DNA of 64,000 nt from Gemmatimonadota bacterium. GTDB lineage: Bacteria; Latescibacterota; UBA2968. Below, one piece after another: positions 53,977-63,616 of the stretch (the first letter of the stretch is position 1; the number at the start of each line of letters is the position of its first letter). The position numbers were made by a program, and so were the translations under genes. The notes beneath the pieces are model-generated. The model saw only the letters and a program-made list of their open reading frames with translations. It was not told the DNA's origin and did not search any database. The stretch lies in assembly GCA_009838845.1 (NCBI GenBank), contig VXRD01000120.1, positions 1-64,000 of the forward strand, in the 5' to 3' direction.

Positions 53977-56118
53977 TTATCCCAAAAGCTGTCTAAGCTC
54001 GGTTAGCATGCTCTCATCTAGATCCTCTCTGCGAACTCTGCCAGCTTTAAGGTCTTCAACCAAATCAAAAACGCTCTTGTCGCGGCTCTCCAGCCGTTTA
54101 CGCTCTCTCGTTGTCATGTCTCGATGAACGATTCTCAACTGCTCACGCTGGTCTCTGGTCGGATAGATAAATTGCAACTCGAAGTTTTGTTCCTTAAGCT
54201 TCTCGTACTCTTTTATCAGTCCTTCCATCCGGCTACCGATCCCGAGCACACGAACCCACGCTTTACTTCTCGTGATGGCTGTAAAAAGCTGATTGCGGAC
54301 ACTCGCCAGATTCCATGCCGCCGCTTGACAATCTTGAGCATTGATAATATAGACCATTCCAGCCTCATTACCTTTGGCGCGATGTACGCCAGTGAATGTC
54401 ACGGAATCTATATGCGGATGAAAAAAAATGTCAGGACCGGTATCGACTCCGGCAAGATGGCAACGAATTCCCATCTCCAGCAAGCGAGCGCGTATTGGAC
54501 CGACTTTGTCGCGAGTTGTGATAGGATTGGGATTTATGACCATTAGGTCGCTGTGTCGCAGTTCATCTTTCTCCAGATTTTCCTTAATCGCCGTTGTCAG
54601 ATAGTCGGCTTGTTCCCTCTCAGAATTAAAATGAATGAACTGCACCAAATCACCAATGGGCGAATGATCTTCCAGAAATTTCGGACTCTCATCCTGAGAC
54701 CTGTAGAGCCTTGCAGAGACACCTTCTTTCAATACTCCACTTCTTAACCGATAGCCAATCTCCTCCCATAGCTGTGGATGATCAAACATCTGTACTAGGC
54801 CCATTTTACTTGGATGTTGTGGCTCTCGATATATTCCAAAACCGAGCGCGTGGGCTGTTAAGAGAACAGGTCGCGAATTGCGGTAGCATTTTTTTAAAAT
54901 TAGATCGCGCCTACTTGCATCATCAAATCGTACTTTAGGAGAACCGTCGGCGCTCTCCCCGAAAATCTCCTCCGGTGAGGGTAGAGATTCTTCCGAAAGG
55001 TTTTGCAACTCGTCATAGGCGTAAACTAACCTTTTAGGGTCTTTCAGTAATCTATAGCACAGCTTGAGGAAAGCTGGCGGAAAATCCTGTGCCTCATCTA
55101 CGAGAATCGCATCGTAAATTTGCTCGACATCCTTGGCTTGAATAAGTGCATGTTCGCAAACTCCGGAAAACTCTTTTCCACGCGTAAAACGTCTTCTCGC
55201 TGCTCCAAAGTCGAAATATTCCACATTATGCACACGACAAAATTCGTAGTAAATACCGTCCCGATCAACGCCTCCCGGAGCTCCCCACCCGTTCAAAATA
55301 CGCATGTTTTCCCAGTCTGGCTCTTTTCTCGTCTGTTCAAGAGAAAAATTGTAGATTAGGCGGCGGAACTGCCCTTTGAGCGAGCGCGTGTTAAAAGTAA
55401 TGGCGATACGCCAATCGGGATGCAGTGCATGAAGGTACGCCGCCTTCAATGCAAGGACGATGGTTTTTCCGGAGCCTGCCAAACCGCGAATGCGTTGTAC
55501 TCCTTCAACTGTTTCAATAACTGCCCTGCTTTGCATATGGTCCAGCGTGGCGATTGAATCTTCCAGACGCTTCAGTTTAGCACCCCGGGAATTTTCTCTG
55601 TTAATCGTCCGGCTCGTTCTACTTTGGCGAATCGTGGAAATACTCTCCATTGCGGACAATGCTCTTTTATATACTTCCTCATTTCTCTCTCCCCAAGTGA
55701 ACGCTTCCAATTTTTGCATGAGCGACTTGGTATTTACAAGTGGGTAACCAGGTTCAACATATGCCCCTAGATTATCTTCCCAAGGCACAAATGAGATTGG
55801 ATGAATCGGTATGAGAAGTTCTCTACGTCTCATCAGTTCGCTATGAGTCCTGAGCCGAGCATCAAGCTTGTTGGCCGAGTCATCCTGCCGCATTCCGTAA
55901 TTGCCTATATCAGTTCCTTCAATCAGATCGAAGACGACAATTCCCTTGTCGGCAGATATTAGGAGAGCATCTATCGGGTGTGTCCCTTCGGGCGTGTTGA
56001 TAATCGGATATCCAATAAACAACTGCCCGAACAAACCGGTCTGAGAAGAGAAAATTTCAACCAACTTTTCGCTGGACACAGGTTTATCGTTACTGCCTCT
56101 AATAATGGAAAAACTCAT
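53977..56118 (-). CDS. Superfamily 1 (UvrD-like) helicase with N-terminal nuclease-like domain
   Basis: 713 residues. Residues about 20-75 resemble a NERD-type nuclease fold, PIDALLISADKGIVVFDLIEG, but the usual E-x-K acid and lysine are replaced, so it may be inactive. Walker A is GLAGSGKTIVLAL (about 215), motif II is VDEAQDF, motif IV/V region includes CYRNSRPVLLTAHAL and TFTGVHRAKGNEA, and motif VI is FTAITRSKAWVRV. A NERD-UvrD order is known in some defence systems; the helicase core looks intact. GGAGG eight bases before the ATG at 56118. Directly followed by the DUF2290-like gene. Confidence 0.82.
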   Translation of the reverse strand: MSFSIIRGSNDKPVSSEKLVEIFSSQTGLFGQLFIGYPIINTPEGTHPIDALLISADKGIVVFDLIEGTDIGNYGMRQDDSANKLDARLRTHSELMRRRELLIPIHPISFVPWEDNLGAYVEPGYPLVNTKSLMQKLEAFTWGERNEEVYKRALSAMESISTIRQSRTSRTINRENSRGAKLKRLEDSIATLDHMQSRAVIETVEGVQRIRGLAGSGKTIVLALKAAYLHALHPDWRIAITFNTRSLKGQFRRLIYNFSLEQTRKEPDWENMRILNGWGAPGGVDRDGIYYEFCRVHNVEYFDFGAARRRFTRGKEFSGVCEHALIQAKDVEQIYDAILVDEAQDFPPAFLKLCYRLLKDPKRLVYAYDELQNLSEESLPSPEEIFGESADGSPKVRFDDASRRDLILKKCYRNSRPVLLTAHALGFGIYREPQHPSKMGLVQMFDHPQLWEEIGYRLRSGVLKEGVSARLYRSQDESPKFLEDHSPIGDLVQFIHFNSEREQADYLTTAIKENLEKDELRHSDLMVINPNPITTRDKVGPIRARLLEMGIRCHLAGVDTGPDIFFHPHIDSVTFTGVHRAKGNEAGMVYIINAQDCQAAAWNLASVRNQLFTAITRSKAWVRVLGIGSRMEGLIKEYEKLKEQNFELQFIYPTRDQREQLRIVHRDMTTRERKRLESRDKSVFDLVEDLKAGRVRREDLDESMLTELRQLLG

Positions 56119-56185
56119 GAATCAACCTCCACCCAATTCAAACTCCAAAAATTGGAATTTTATACTGGCCTTCAATCTCCAGCCT

Positions 56186-56893
56186 CTATATTGCCTTCTC
56201 ACAAACGGCGTCCAGCGGACACTGTGTACAGTTCGGCCCATCTGAATAGCACCATTTCCGTCCAATATTCCACGCGGGCCAGTCGAGTGCGCCAGGAAAT
56301 TCAGGGTGCAACTCTCGCGCCGCGTTCACGGCTGCTACATCCGACACAGTTTCCGTTAGACCCGCGCGTTTGAAAACGCGCATCAGATGCACATCGGACT
56401 TCACGTCTATCTCATGCTTCTGCTCAGAGAACATACCCAAATTGTCGCGCAGTATCCGAACGATCATCGACGCAATGTGTTTTCCTACACCGTATATGCA
56501 TTGTAGTTTCCTTACGGTTTCCTGAGATGAGGAATTTCGCCAAATGGCGGATGCGTCTCCGCCATGCGCCATCACCAACATAGCGGCGTCTTTCAGCGTC
56601 TTGACTCCTCGCTCATAACCCCACCGTGGCTTTATAGAGAGGCTTTCGAGCAAGCGTTGCAATTCTTGCTCCTCCATTGCAGCCAGTTTCGCAGCGTCCA
56701 GCAAGCCTTCTCTTTTGATGCATAAGGGAATCTTCCAAGCCTGTTGATGGCACATTCCATTATTAAACGCTGCTCCAATCAGGAAGGCAAAAGGGTCAGA
56801 GAGGACTTCCTGTGGCACTCGCGCTGCGTCTGGCTGATAGTATTGTTTGCCATGCTCTATTAGTTTGGCGACTATTGCTGTTTTATTTTTCAT
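56186..56893 (-). CDS. HhH-GPD DNA glycosylase with [4Fe-4S] cluster (endonuclease III-like)
   Basis: 235 residues. Helix-hairpin-helix LQCIYGVGKHIASMIVRIL, catalytic Asp region IDVKSDVHLMRVFKRAGL, and four cysteines at WCYSDGPNCTQCPLDAVC spaced C-X6-C-X2-C-X5-C as in endonuclease III/MutY. The lyase lysine of endonuclease III (GVGRKTA) is replaced, since the loop is GVGKHIA with His in its place, so a monofunctional glycosylase is likelier. Substrate base unknown. It lies between the AlbA_2 gene and the helicase, 32 and 67 bases away, suggesting one operon. Confidence 0.83.
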   Translation of the reverse strand: MKNKTAIVAKLIEHGKQYYQPDAARVPQEVLSDPFAFLIGAAFNNGMCHQQAWKIPLCIKREGLLDAAKLAAMEEQELQRLLESLSIKPRWGYERGVKTLKDAAMLVMAHGGDASAIWRNSSSQETVRKLQCIYGVGKHIASMIVRILRDNLGMFSEQKHEIDVKSDVHLMRVFKRAGLTETVSDVAAVNAARELHPEFPGALDWPAWNIGRKWCYSDGPNCTQCPLDAVCEKAI

Positions 56894-56925
56894 TTTTGTG
56901 ACTTCTCTTTTTTACCACTACAAAC

Positions 56926-58167
56926 CTATGCTCCTGCCCCTTTACGAAACGTCACACGCACGAATTTCCCACCCTCATCTTGCACGATTTCTGGCTCAGT
57001 ACCGTTAAATTCCCGCATCTCTCTCCGCATCACGGGCCATCCGCGTCCTCGTTGTTCCATCAAGCGTGCGACGAGCATGGCATTTGCCATCAACTCATTG
57101 CGGGACCGGGGATTGCCGCCCGAGCGAACATTCTCGACACTCATGTGATTTGGAAAAGTCCCTGGACTGGTCACATCAATACGGTCGCGGAATACTTCGA
57201 GCAACACCTTCGACCCTGTAATCGCGTACTCCCGGTGAACAACGGCATTGACGATTGCCTCGCGCAGTGCCTTCTCGGGAATTAGTGGCGTCTCCACCCG
57301 ATCAAGACCGTGGTAGCTCTCCTTCCATCCCAAACCGCGAACCCATCCGACTGACCGACGTATTTGCTCTTCAAGACGCCCCTTCCCCTCGCCGGTAAGA
57401 ATAACATCCGACGCCCGATCCTCGCCCAGATAGGCTACACACTCGACGAAAAAATTCGTTGTCTGCGGATGTGCCTGCGGCTCTTTGCCAAACGCCATCA
57501 GCCCGTAAAGCGTTGGACACAGGGCATTGTCGAACTCAGCCAAAATGCGTCTATTGCACAGATCGTCAGCAATTGCAGGCTGCGGTTCCTCCTCTGTATC
57601 GAGCCCTTGCGCACGCAGGAAAGCCCGAAACGCATCGAGATCAATATCCTCTATTCTCGCGGACGGAATGACCTGTTCTTCCGTTAAAATAAAACCGAAA
57701 ATATTGTACAACTCCTGGAGTTCAGTTGCCGATGGTTCCACACTGCTGCGTCCACGCCGAATCCAGACGCGTCCTCGATAGTTAAGCGGCTCAAACCCCC
57801 GCTGGCGAGGCACCTCAATCCAATGCACCCATCCGTTCGGATCATTGTAGCGCCCACAACGCGCAGAAACCGGCGCACTACATCCCGAATGTAGAAAACT
57901 CGTCAGCCGTTCCTGTACCTCATCTGGATCCTCTCTCACCCCGACAATCGTCCCCAAATCATCAACACCCAGGATAATCAACCCACCTTCCGCATTGGCA
58001 AAGGCGCAAATTGCCCGGCCGATTCCCGAGAACTCTCTCAGGTCGTGTTTAAATTCCGTCCTGCCATCCTCGCCCGCTTTGATGCGCCGCGCAATGTCAT
58101 CCCATTCCATAGACCACCCCGCTTCACACAGTCTTTTAAAACCTTCTGGATTGCGGCTCAACATCAT
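56926..58167 (-). CDS. AlbA_2 (Schlafen-like) and HATPase domain protein, RecG-related transcription-regulator type
   Basis: Up to 413 residues. AlbA_2/Schlafen domain near residues 20-125: RIKAGEDGRTEFKHDL, ICAFANAEGGLIILGVDD. The C-terminal part (from about 280) is an HATPase_c_4-like domain: PEKALREAIVNAVVHREYAI and VFRDRIDVTSPGTFP, with the asparagine of the N box in EAIVNA. Such proteins are annotated as transcriptional regulators or ATP-dependent helicase RecG-like; function is uncertain. Starts possible at 58167 or at the ATG at 58110 after GGGGTGG. It heads the island's operon. Confidence 0.83.
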   Translation of the reverse strand: MMLSRNPEGFKRLCEAGWSMEWDDIARRIKAGEDGRTEFKHDLREFSGIGRAICAFANAEGGLIILGVDDLGTIVGVREDPDEVQERLTSFLHSGCSAPVSARCGRYNDPNGWVHWIEVPRQRGFEPLNYRGRVWIRRGRSSVEPSATELQELYNIFGFILTEEQVIPSARIEDIDLDAFRAFLRAQGLDTEEEPQPAIADDLCNRRILAEFDNALCPTLYGLMAFGKEPQAHPQTTNFFVECVAYLGEDRASDVILTGEGKGRLEEQIRRSVGWVRGLGWKESYHGLDRVETPLIPEKALREAIVNAVVHREYAITGSKVLLEVFRDRIDVTSPGTFPNHMSVENVRSGGNPRSRNELMANAMLVARLMEQRGRGWPVMRREMREFNGTEPEIVQDEGGKFVRVTFRKGAGA

Positions 58168-58242
58168 GCCGCAATGACGGGTGCTATCACTGAACTGGTC
58201 TGGACTGCGACCAGTTGTACACCGCTTCCCTCTTCACATTTC

Positions 58243-60687
58243 TCACTTTCTACTTCTTCTGCTCGATCTTCTCCTATTCGTCGCTGGGTTTTCAGCGATA
58301 ATCTTCTCGCAAGCAGCCTTTGTCAAAGACGACGCCTCTACGCCCTTTGGAATGCGGTAATTATTTCCATTGTGTTTAATATAAGGACCATACCGCCCGG
58401 CAAGAACCTGAATCCCGTCAAAATCGTGAATCACATTCTGCGACTGCCTGCCGCCTGCTCCGCCCTCCATGAATTTTTCGAGCGTCTCGCGGTCTAATGT
58501 CGCCGCATCCATCCCTCTGGGAATCCTGTAATTCTTACCATCTTTGCGAATATAGGGACCATACCGCCCATTGAGCACCTGGAAATCGCCAAAATCCTGA
58601 ATCACATTTTTGGCTTTGCGATCTTCCTCAGCAGCCGCGATCTCCAACGCGCGAGCAAGCGTCACCTCAAACAAGTCCTCTCCCTCTGGCAGGGAGAAAA
58701 AGTTGCGACCTATTCGCACATAGGGACCGTATCGACCAGTATTGACCTGCACTTCATCACCCGCATCATTTTGCCCGAGTTTGCGGGGCAATTCAAAACA
58801 CTTGAGAGCATCGGCCAATTCAATATCAAAAATACTCTGATTGGGAGGCAAAGATGCAAACAAAGGCTTGTCCTCTTCACCTGCCCTACCAATCTGGACA
58901 TAAGGACCAAACTTCCCAAAACTCACACTCACCTCGCGTCCCGTATTGGGGTCTTTGCCCAACTTGCGCCCAATTTTATCAACCGACTTTTTGTCCTCCA
59001 CCCGCTTATTAAACGGCGGATAAAACGCCTCCAACATCGCCTTCCATGAATTTTTGCCCTGAGCAATCTCGTCAAAATCGTCTTCGAGATGCGACGTAAA
59101 ACGCAAATCGACAATATCGGGAAAATGCGCCATCAAAAAATCGTTCACCACCTCGCCGATATCTGTGGGTTTGAGCTTCTTATCTCGCGTGCGTTCCACA
59201 TACTCCCGGCTTTGAATCGTCGAAATCGTCGGCGAATAAGTCGAGGGACGCCCAATACCCTCGCCCTCGAGCTTCTTCACCAGCGAAGCCTCGGTATAAC
59301 GCGCGGGCGGCTTGGTAAACAACTGCTCCAAATGCAACTTCTCCAAATTGAGCACCTGTCCCTTAGCAACCCTGGGCAAAATCACATCTTTATCGCTGAT
59401 ATTGGCCTCCGGATCATCTGATCCCTCGGCATAAACCCTCAAAAATCCAGGGAATAAAACGCGCTGCCCCTTTGCCTCAAAAATCAATTCACCAGCCTCA
59501 CCTGCCCGAATGCGAATCGTCGTATATGCAATGCGCGCATCGGCCATCTGCGTCGCCAACGTGCGCTTCCAGATCAAATCGTAAAGCCGAAATTGTCGGG
59601 GATCGAGATGTGCTCTAACGCGATTGGGTTTAATCGACAAATCCGCCGGACGAATCGCCTCGTGCGCTTCTTGCGCCCCCCTGGTCCTATTGGCAAACCG
59701 CCGGGGTTTTTCCACAGTATAATCCCGACCAAATTCCCGCTCGATCACCTCCCGCGCCTGATTCACCGCCTGCTCGGCCAAACTCACCGAATCGGTACGC
59801 ATATACGTAATCAAACCACCGGTATATCCGGGAATTTCAAAATTGCCCTCGTAAAGCTGTTGTGCAACCCGCATCGTCTGCGCCACGGAAAAACTTAGTT
59901 TGCGAGACGCCTCTTGTTGCAGCGTCGATGTCGTAAACGGAGGCACGGGCCGCCGCACGCCCTCGCGCTCGATCACCTCTGCCACGACAAATTGTCCCTT
60001 CAGCGCGCTCGCTTCAATAGCTCTGGCCTCGGCTTCATTTTTCACAGACGCTTTTTTGCCATTCTGCCGCGTCAATTCAGCCTGAAATTTGGGATCCTTA
60101 AAATCGGATTTAATCCTCCAATATTCCTCTGGCTTAAACGCCCGAATCTCCCGCTCCCGATCAACAATAATCCGCACCGCCACACTCTGCACGCGTCCGG
60201 CTGACAATCCGCCCTTTACCTTTCGCCACAACAAAGGCGACAACTCATATCCCACAGCGCGATCCAAAATGCGACGCGCCTGTTGTGCATCGACCAAATT
60301 TTGATCCAGTTCGCGCGGATTTTCAAGCGCGTGCAAAATCGCAGACCGGGTAATCTCGTGGAACACAATCCGCTTAATAGACTGATTCTTGAGCTTGAGC
60401 GCGGAAATCAGATGCCACGAAATAGATTCCCCTTCGCGGTCTTCATCCGTCGCCAGATATACAGTCGTATCTTTTTCAATATCCTTTTTCAGCGCCTGAA
60501 TCACGCTGCGCTTGTCTTGCGACACGACGTATTTGGGATCAAAACTATCCACATCAAAGCCCAATTCACGTGCGGGAAGATCGCGCACATGCCCCATAGA
60601 AGCGGCGACTTTGTAGTCCTTGCCCACAAATCGAGAAATTGTGCGTGCCTTAGCAGGTGATTCGACAATAATCAAATTTTTTGCCAT
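58243..60687 (-). CDS. topA: DNA topoisomerase I
   Basis: Type IA topoisomerase relaxing negative supercoils. Toprim motifs LIIVESPAKARTISRF and YLATDEDREGESISWHL, active-site Tyr in GGLITYMRTDSVS, and QEAHEAIRPAD are present. The C terminus lacks the zinc fingers of E. coli TopA and instead has four beta repeats seen as FGKFGPYVQIG, GRYGPYVRIG, GRYGPYIRKDG and GRYGPYIKHNG, followed by a basic tail. Length about 814. Start ATG at 60687 after AAAGGATG; the frame continues upstream to 60705. Confidence 0.96.
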   Translation of the reverse strand: MAKNLIIVESPAKARTISRFVGKDYKVAASMGHVRDLPARELGFDVDSFDPKYVVSQDKRSVIQALKKDIEKDTTVYLATDEDREGESISWHLISALKLKNQSIKRIVFHEITRSAILHALENPRELDQNLVDAQQARRILDRAVGYELSPLLWRKVKGGLSAGRVQSVAVRIIVDREREIRAFKPEEYWRIKSDFKDPKFQAELTRQNGKKASVKNEAEARAIEASALKGQFVVAEVIEREGVRRPVPPFTTSTLQQEASRKLSFSVAQTMRVAQQLYEGNFEIPGYTGGLITYMRTDSVSLAEQAVNQAREVIEREFGRDYTVEKPRRFANRTRGAQEAHEAIRPADLSIKPNRVRAHLDPRQFRLYDLIWKRTLATQMADARIAYTTIRIRAGEAGELIFEAKGQRVLFPGFLRVYAEGSDDPEANISDKDVILPRVAKGQVLNLEKLHLEQLFTKPPARYTEASLVKKLEGEGIGRPSTYSPTISTIQSREYVERTRDKKLKPTDIGEVVNDFLMAHFPDIVDLRFTSHLEDDFDEIAQGKNSWKAMLEAFYPPFNKRVEDKKSVDKIGRKLGKDPNTGREVSVSFGKFGPYVQIGRAGEEDKPLFASLPPNQSIFDIELADALKCFELPRKLGQNDAGDEVQVNTGRYGPYVRIGRNFFSLPEGEDLFEVTLARALEIAAAEEDRKAKNVIQDFGDFQVLNGRYGPYIRKDGKNYRIPRGMDAATLDRETLEKFMEGGAGGRQSQNVIHDFDGIQVLAGRYGPYIKHNGNNYRIPKGVEASSLTKAACEKIIAENPATNRRRSSRRSRK

Positions 60688-60777
60688 CAAAACATCCTTT
60701 ATCATTCAGGGTAGGGGCGACGCTCCTGTATTCGCCCATTACAATCCAGAAAAAAATACGCGCACCAATTACAAAAG

Positions 60778-62838
60778 TCAAGGTCGCGTCCCGCGGCTCG
60801 TGCGCGCAGACTGTGCAATGAGCATCTCTGCACCCATCGCCATCAAAGCTGCCAACAGCACCCATCGCCAGAGTTCCTGACCGTGCCTCTGAGAAAGGAC
60901 GGCCTCCTTCAAATCGGCCTTGTCATCTACAACGCGCAAGCGATCTTTACCAAAAAGTGCCTCGAGTCGCGCCATCGGAACCGGAGTCAAATCGGGTTCG
61001 CGCTCATCAACCTGAACAGCAAAGCGATCAGAAACGCGCTCGCGCGCAAAAATCTCCCACAGCCCTGGCTCATTCACCACGCCAACCGGCCACACCGATT
61101 GCAAGCCGCGTTGTTGAGGCCAAATTGTTCTGGGTTCTCCACCTGGCGCTTGCAAAACAGCTTCAGAAGCATTTTCCCGTCGGATATCTCTGTACACGAC
61201 CTGACCGACGCGATAGTCAGAACGACCAAATGCCCCGGCCGCCAGATATCCGCTCAGGCGATGCACAAATGGAACAAAAAAGCCGGAAAGCGGCGCGTCA
61301 TTCCATCCCAAATTCGCGCTCACCGAAGACGCAAACAGCACGACGCGCCCATTGCCCTTGCGAGACTCGAGAAGCGCGGGTGCCCCCGAGGCAAAGGACA
61401 ACACAGGGCGTGCATCTTGCGCGGGCAAAACCCGATAAGAAACAAAAAAACGCGGGCTTTGAAACGCCCCCTTGAGTTCCAGGCCCGATAGCATGGGATG
61501 ATCGGGCAAAACCGTCTGCAAAGCCTGATAAGCACCCGACAACGCGCCCCGCGTACCGAGTAATTTGGCCGGAAAAAGCGCGGGCAACACATGCTCATTA
61601 TAATATCGGACATCTATTTGATCCCCCAAAAAAATAGCCAGACCAACCCCGCGTGATATCCGATTTTGCAAAGCGGCAATCGCACCTGTAGAAAGCCGCG
61701 CGACATTGCACAAAAAAACCACATCGACACCTTCCAGCACCTGATCTGATACGCGTTCGGGTTTAACATGCACCACTTCGCTTGAGGCAACGGACAAAGC
61801 CTCTGCGAGATAATAAGACTCGCGGGACACCTGACCCACCAGCAAAATGCGAACGCGCTCTGGAACGCGCAACACCGTCACGCGCTCGTTGTCTGCCTCG
61901 AGAGCGTCTGCCCCGATTTCCACACGCAGGGCAACATCCCCTCCTGTTTTGGGCACAAACGACGTATGCAATTTGCGACGCCCGCCCGCAGGTACATGGG
62001 CAATATCCTGACCAATGCGCCGATCAGCCAAAAATATCTGCACAGGCACATCGCCTCGATTTGCCACACCATAATTGATCAATTCGATCGCCAGCGTGGT
62101 TGAACGCCCGACCTCTGGAGAAGTGGTATTGATCTGTCCGATGCCAATATTGGCAACTTGCGAAGGCCGCTCGGAAATGATGTACACCGATACATCGTCC
62201 AAATTAGACAGTGTATCGGGCAAATTCGCCCATCCATTATATGCGCGATCCGTTACAAAATACAACTCGCGATTGGGCATCTGTGACCCGGACAAATGCG
62301 ACAAAGCCAATTGCAATCCCGCCTCAAAATCTGTACTGCCAAATCCGGGTTGCAGCGTATCCATAAACAACCGCAACCGCTCTGGCGAAGTCACATCGAC
62401 CTCCTCGACACCCTTATCGATCAGTGCCAGACGCACATCGTCGCGCTCATCAAACAGAGCCAACAGAGCCTGCGCCTTGCGAAGTGCGCGCTCAAACAAA
62501 GTACCTTCTGCTGTGCGGTATTGCATACTCAACGAACGATCGAGCAAAATAACCGCCGACGTACCCGCATCGCCCACCTGCCCACTGCCCCCACTCAAAG
62601 TCGGACGCGCGAAAGCCAGCACGAGCAAAACAATGAGCAGGGTTCGCAAAATGAGCAACGCGAGATGCTTGAATTTTAGCCGTCGCATGCGGTCGTGCTG
62701 GAGTTTTTGCAAAAGTGCCACATTTGAAAACGACACCGTTACTGCACGGCGCCGATTCAGTAAATGAATCACAAGCGGCAACAACGCCGCCCACAAACCG
62801 TGCAACAACATCGGATTTGTAAATGAAAGACCGAACAT
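60778..62838 (-). CDS. BatA-like VWA-domain membrane protein
   Basis: 686 residues. The N terminus MFGLSFTNPMLLHGLWAALL PLVIHLLNRR is the BatA-like signature followed by a second membrane helix (LALLILRTLLIVLLVLAFAR). A VWA domain follows with a MIDAS motif DRSLSM (D-x-S-x-S) and GSTDFEAGLQLAL. The rest is a long periplasmic/glutamine-amidotransferase-like region, and a last membrane helix lies near 660-680. BatA-type proteins accompany MoxR ATPases in aerotolerance and envelope functions; no MoxR here. It is separated from topA by 90 bases and from ptsN by a terminator. Confidence 0.83.
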   Translation of the reverse strand: MFGLSFTNPMLLHGLWAALLPLVIHLLNRRRAVTVSFSNVALLQKLQHDRMRRLKFKHLALLILRTLLIVLLVLAFARPTLSGGSGQVGDAGTSAVILLDRSLSMQYRTAEGTLFERALRKAQALLALFDERDDVRLALIDKGVEEVDVTSPERLRLFMDTLQPGFGSTDFEAGLQLALSHLSGSQMPNRELYFVTDRAYNGWANLPDTLSNLDDVSVYIISERPSQVANIGIGQINTTSPEVGRSTTLAIELINYGVANRGDVPVQIFLADRRIGQDIAHVPAGGRRKLHTSFVPKTGGDVALRVEIGADALEADNERVTVLRVPERVRILLVGQVSRESYYLAEALSVASSEVVHVKPERVSDQVLEGVDVVFLCNVARLSTGAIAALQNRISRGVGLAIFLGDQIDVRYYNEHVLPALFPAKLLGTRGALSGAYQALQTVLPDHPMLSGLELKGAFQSPRFFVSYRVLPAQDARPVLSFASGAPALLESRKGNGRVVLFASSVSANLGWNDAPLSGFFVPFVHRLSGYLAAGAFGRSDYRVGQVVYRDIRRENASEAVLQAPGGEPRTIWPQQRGLQSVWPVGVVNEPGLWEIFARERVSDRFAVQVDEREPDLTPVPMARLEALFGKDRLRVVDDKADLKEAVLSQRHGQELWRWVLLAALMAMGAEMLIAQSARTSRGTRP

Positions 62839-62853
62839 GAGAAAAGCTCAAAC

Positions 62854-62881
62854 AAAAAAACCTGCTTCATAGAAAAGCAGG
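62854..62881 (-). terminator. Intrinsic terminator after the EIIA gene
   Basis: On the minus strand CCTGCTT pairs with AAGCAGG around a seven-base loop and is followed by seven T. It lies between the EIIA stop and the BatA-like start. Confidence 0.85.
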
Positions 62882-62907
62882 CATCGGGTCGATTCTTATG
62901 ATATTTA

Positions 62908-63369
62908 TTAGTTTTTCTTATCTTCCGCTTCAATAATCGCCAGAGCCTCCTCGCGATTTCTAATGCCAATCAGACGCTGTCTAAAATCCTCTCCCTTGAG
63001 CACTCTTGATATCCGCGCTAAGGCTTTAATATGCGGTCCCGAGACATTTAGGGGCGAGACCAGAAGAAAAAAAATGTAGGTCTTTTTGCCATCTAAAGCA
63101 TTAAAATTGATACCATCCGACTTGATGCCCAGCACACCGCCCAGCGTCGTGGCATATTCCGATTTCCCATGGGGAATGGCAATACCGTGTCCAATACCCG
63201 TACTCATAATATCTTCGCGCTCTAAAACCGCCTGGAGCACCTTATCGCGGTCAGTAATTTTATCGCCTACTTCGAGTTCATTAACAAGCTCTTCGAGAAT
63301 TTCCCGCTTGTTTTGCCCCTTAAGCCCGATAATGACCGATTTGCCCGACAGAATCTCCATCAACGTCAT
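62908..63369 (-). CDS. PTS EIIA fructose/nitrogen-type (PtsN-like) protein
   Basis: 153 residues forming a single EIIA domain. GIGHGIAIPHGKSEY contains the phosphorylatable His, and ISPL-like LLVSPLNVSGPHIKALARIS and ILKGEDFR-type helix follow. Such stand-alone proteins act as regulators in nitrogen-PTS relays rather than in sugar transport; no EI, HPr or permease is adjacent. A sigma-70-like promoter (63445-63473) and a terminator frame it, so it is monocistronic. Confidence 0.9.
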   Translation of the reverse strand: MTLMEILSGKSVIIGLKGQNKREILEELVNELEVGDKITDRDKVLQAVLEREDIMSTGIGHGIAIPHGKSEYATTLGGVLGIKSDGINFNALDGKKTYIFFLLVSPLNVSGPHIKALARISRVLKGEDFRQRLIGIRNREEALAIIEAEDKKN

Positions 63370-63444
63370 AAATGCCCTTTCATTCGAGTGAGAGCATAGA
63401 CATCCCTGCCTGCGCGCCTATCCGCACACATCGCTTTCAGACGG

Positions 63445-63473
63445 AAAATAAAACGCCCCTTCAACTAAGTCAA
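63445..63473 (-). promoter_or_regulatory. Promoter of the EIIA gene
   Basis: Minus strand TTGACT (63468-63473) and TATTTT (63445-63450) with a 17-base spacer, upstream of the EIIA gene. Confidence 0.6.
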
Positions 63474-63616
63474 GAAAATTAGATATATTTATACCTGTGC
63501 AGCTTCATAAGTCACAAAAGTCATTGAGAAATTCAGCAAAAGTTTTTAATGTTTAAAAGAAACCAAAAACCCAAACAAGCGTGTAAAAACTGCCTCGACA
63601 CTTACAAGGATTATCC

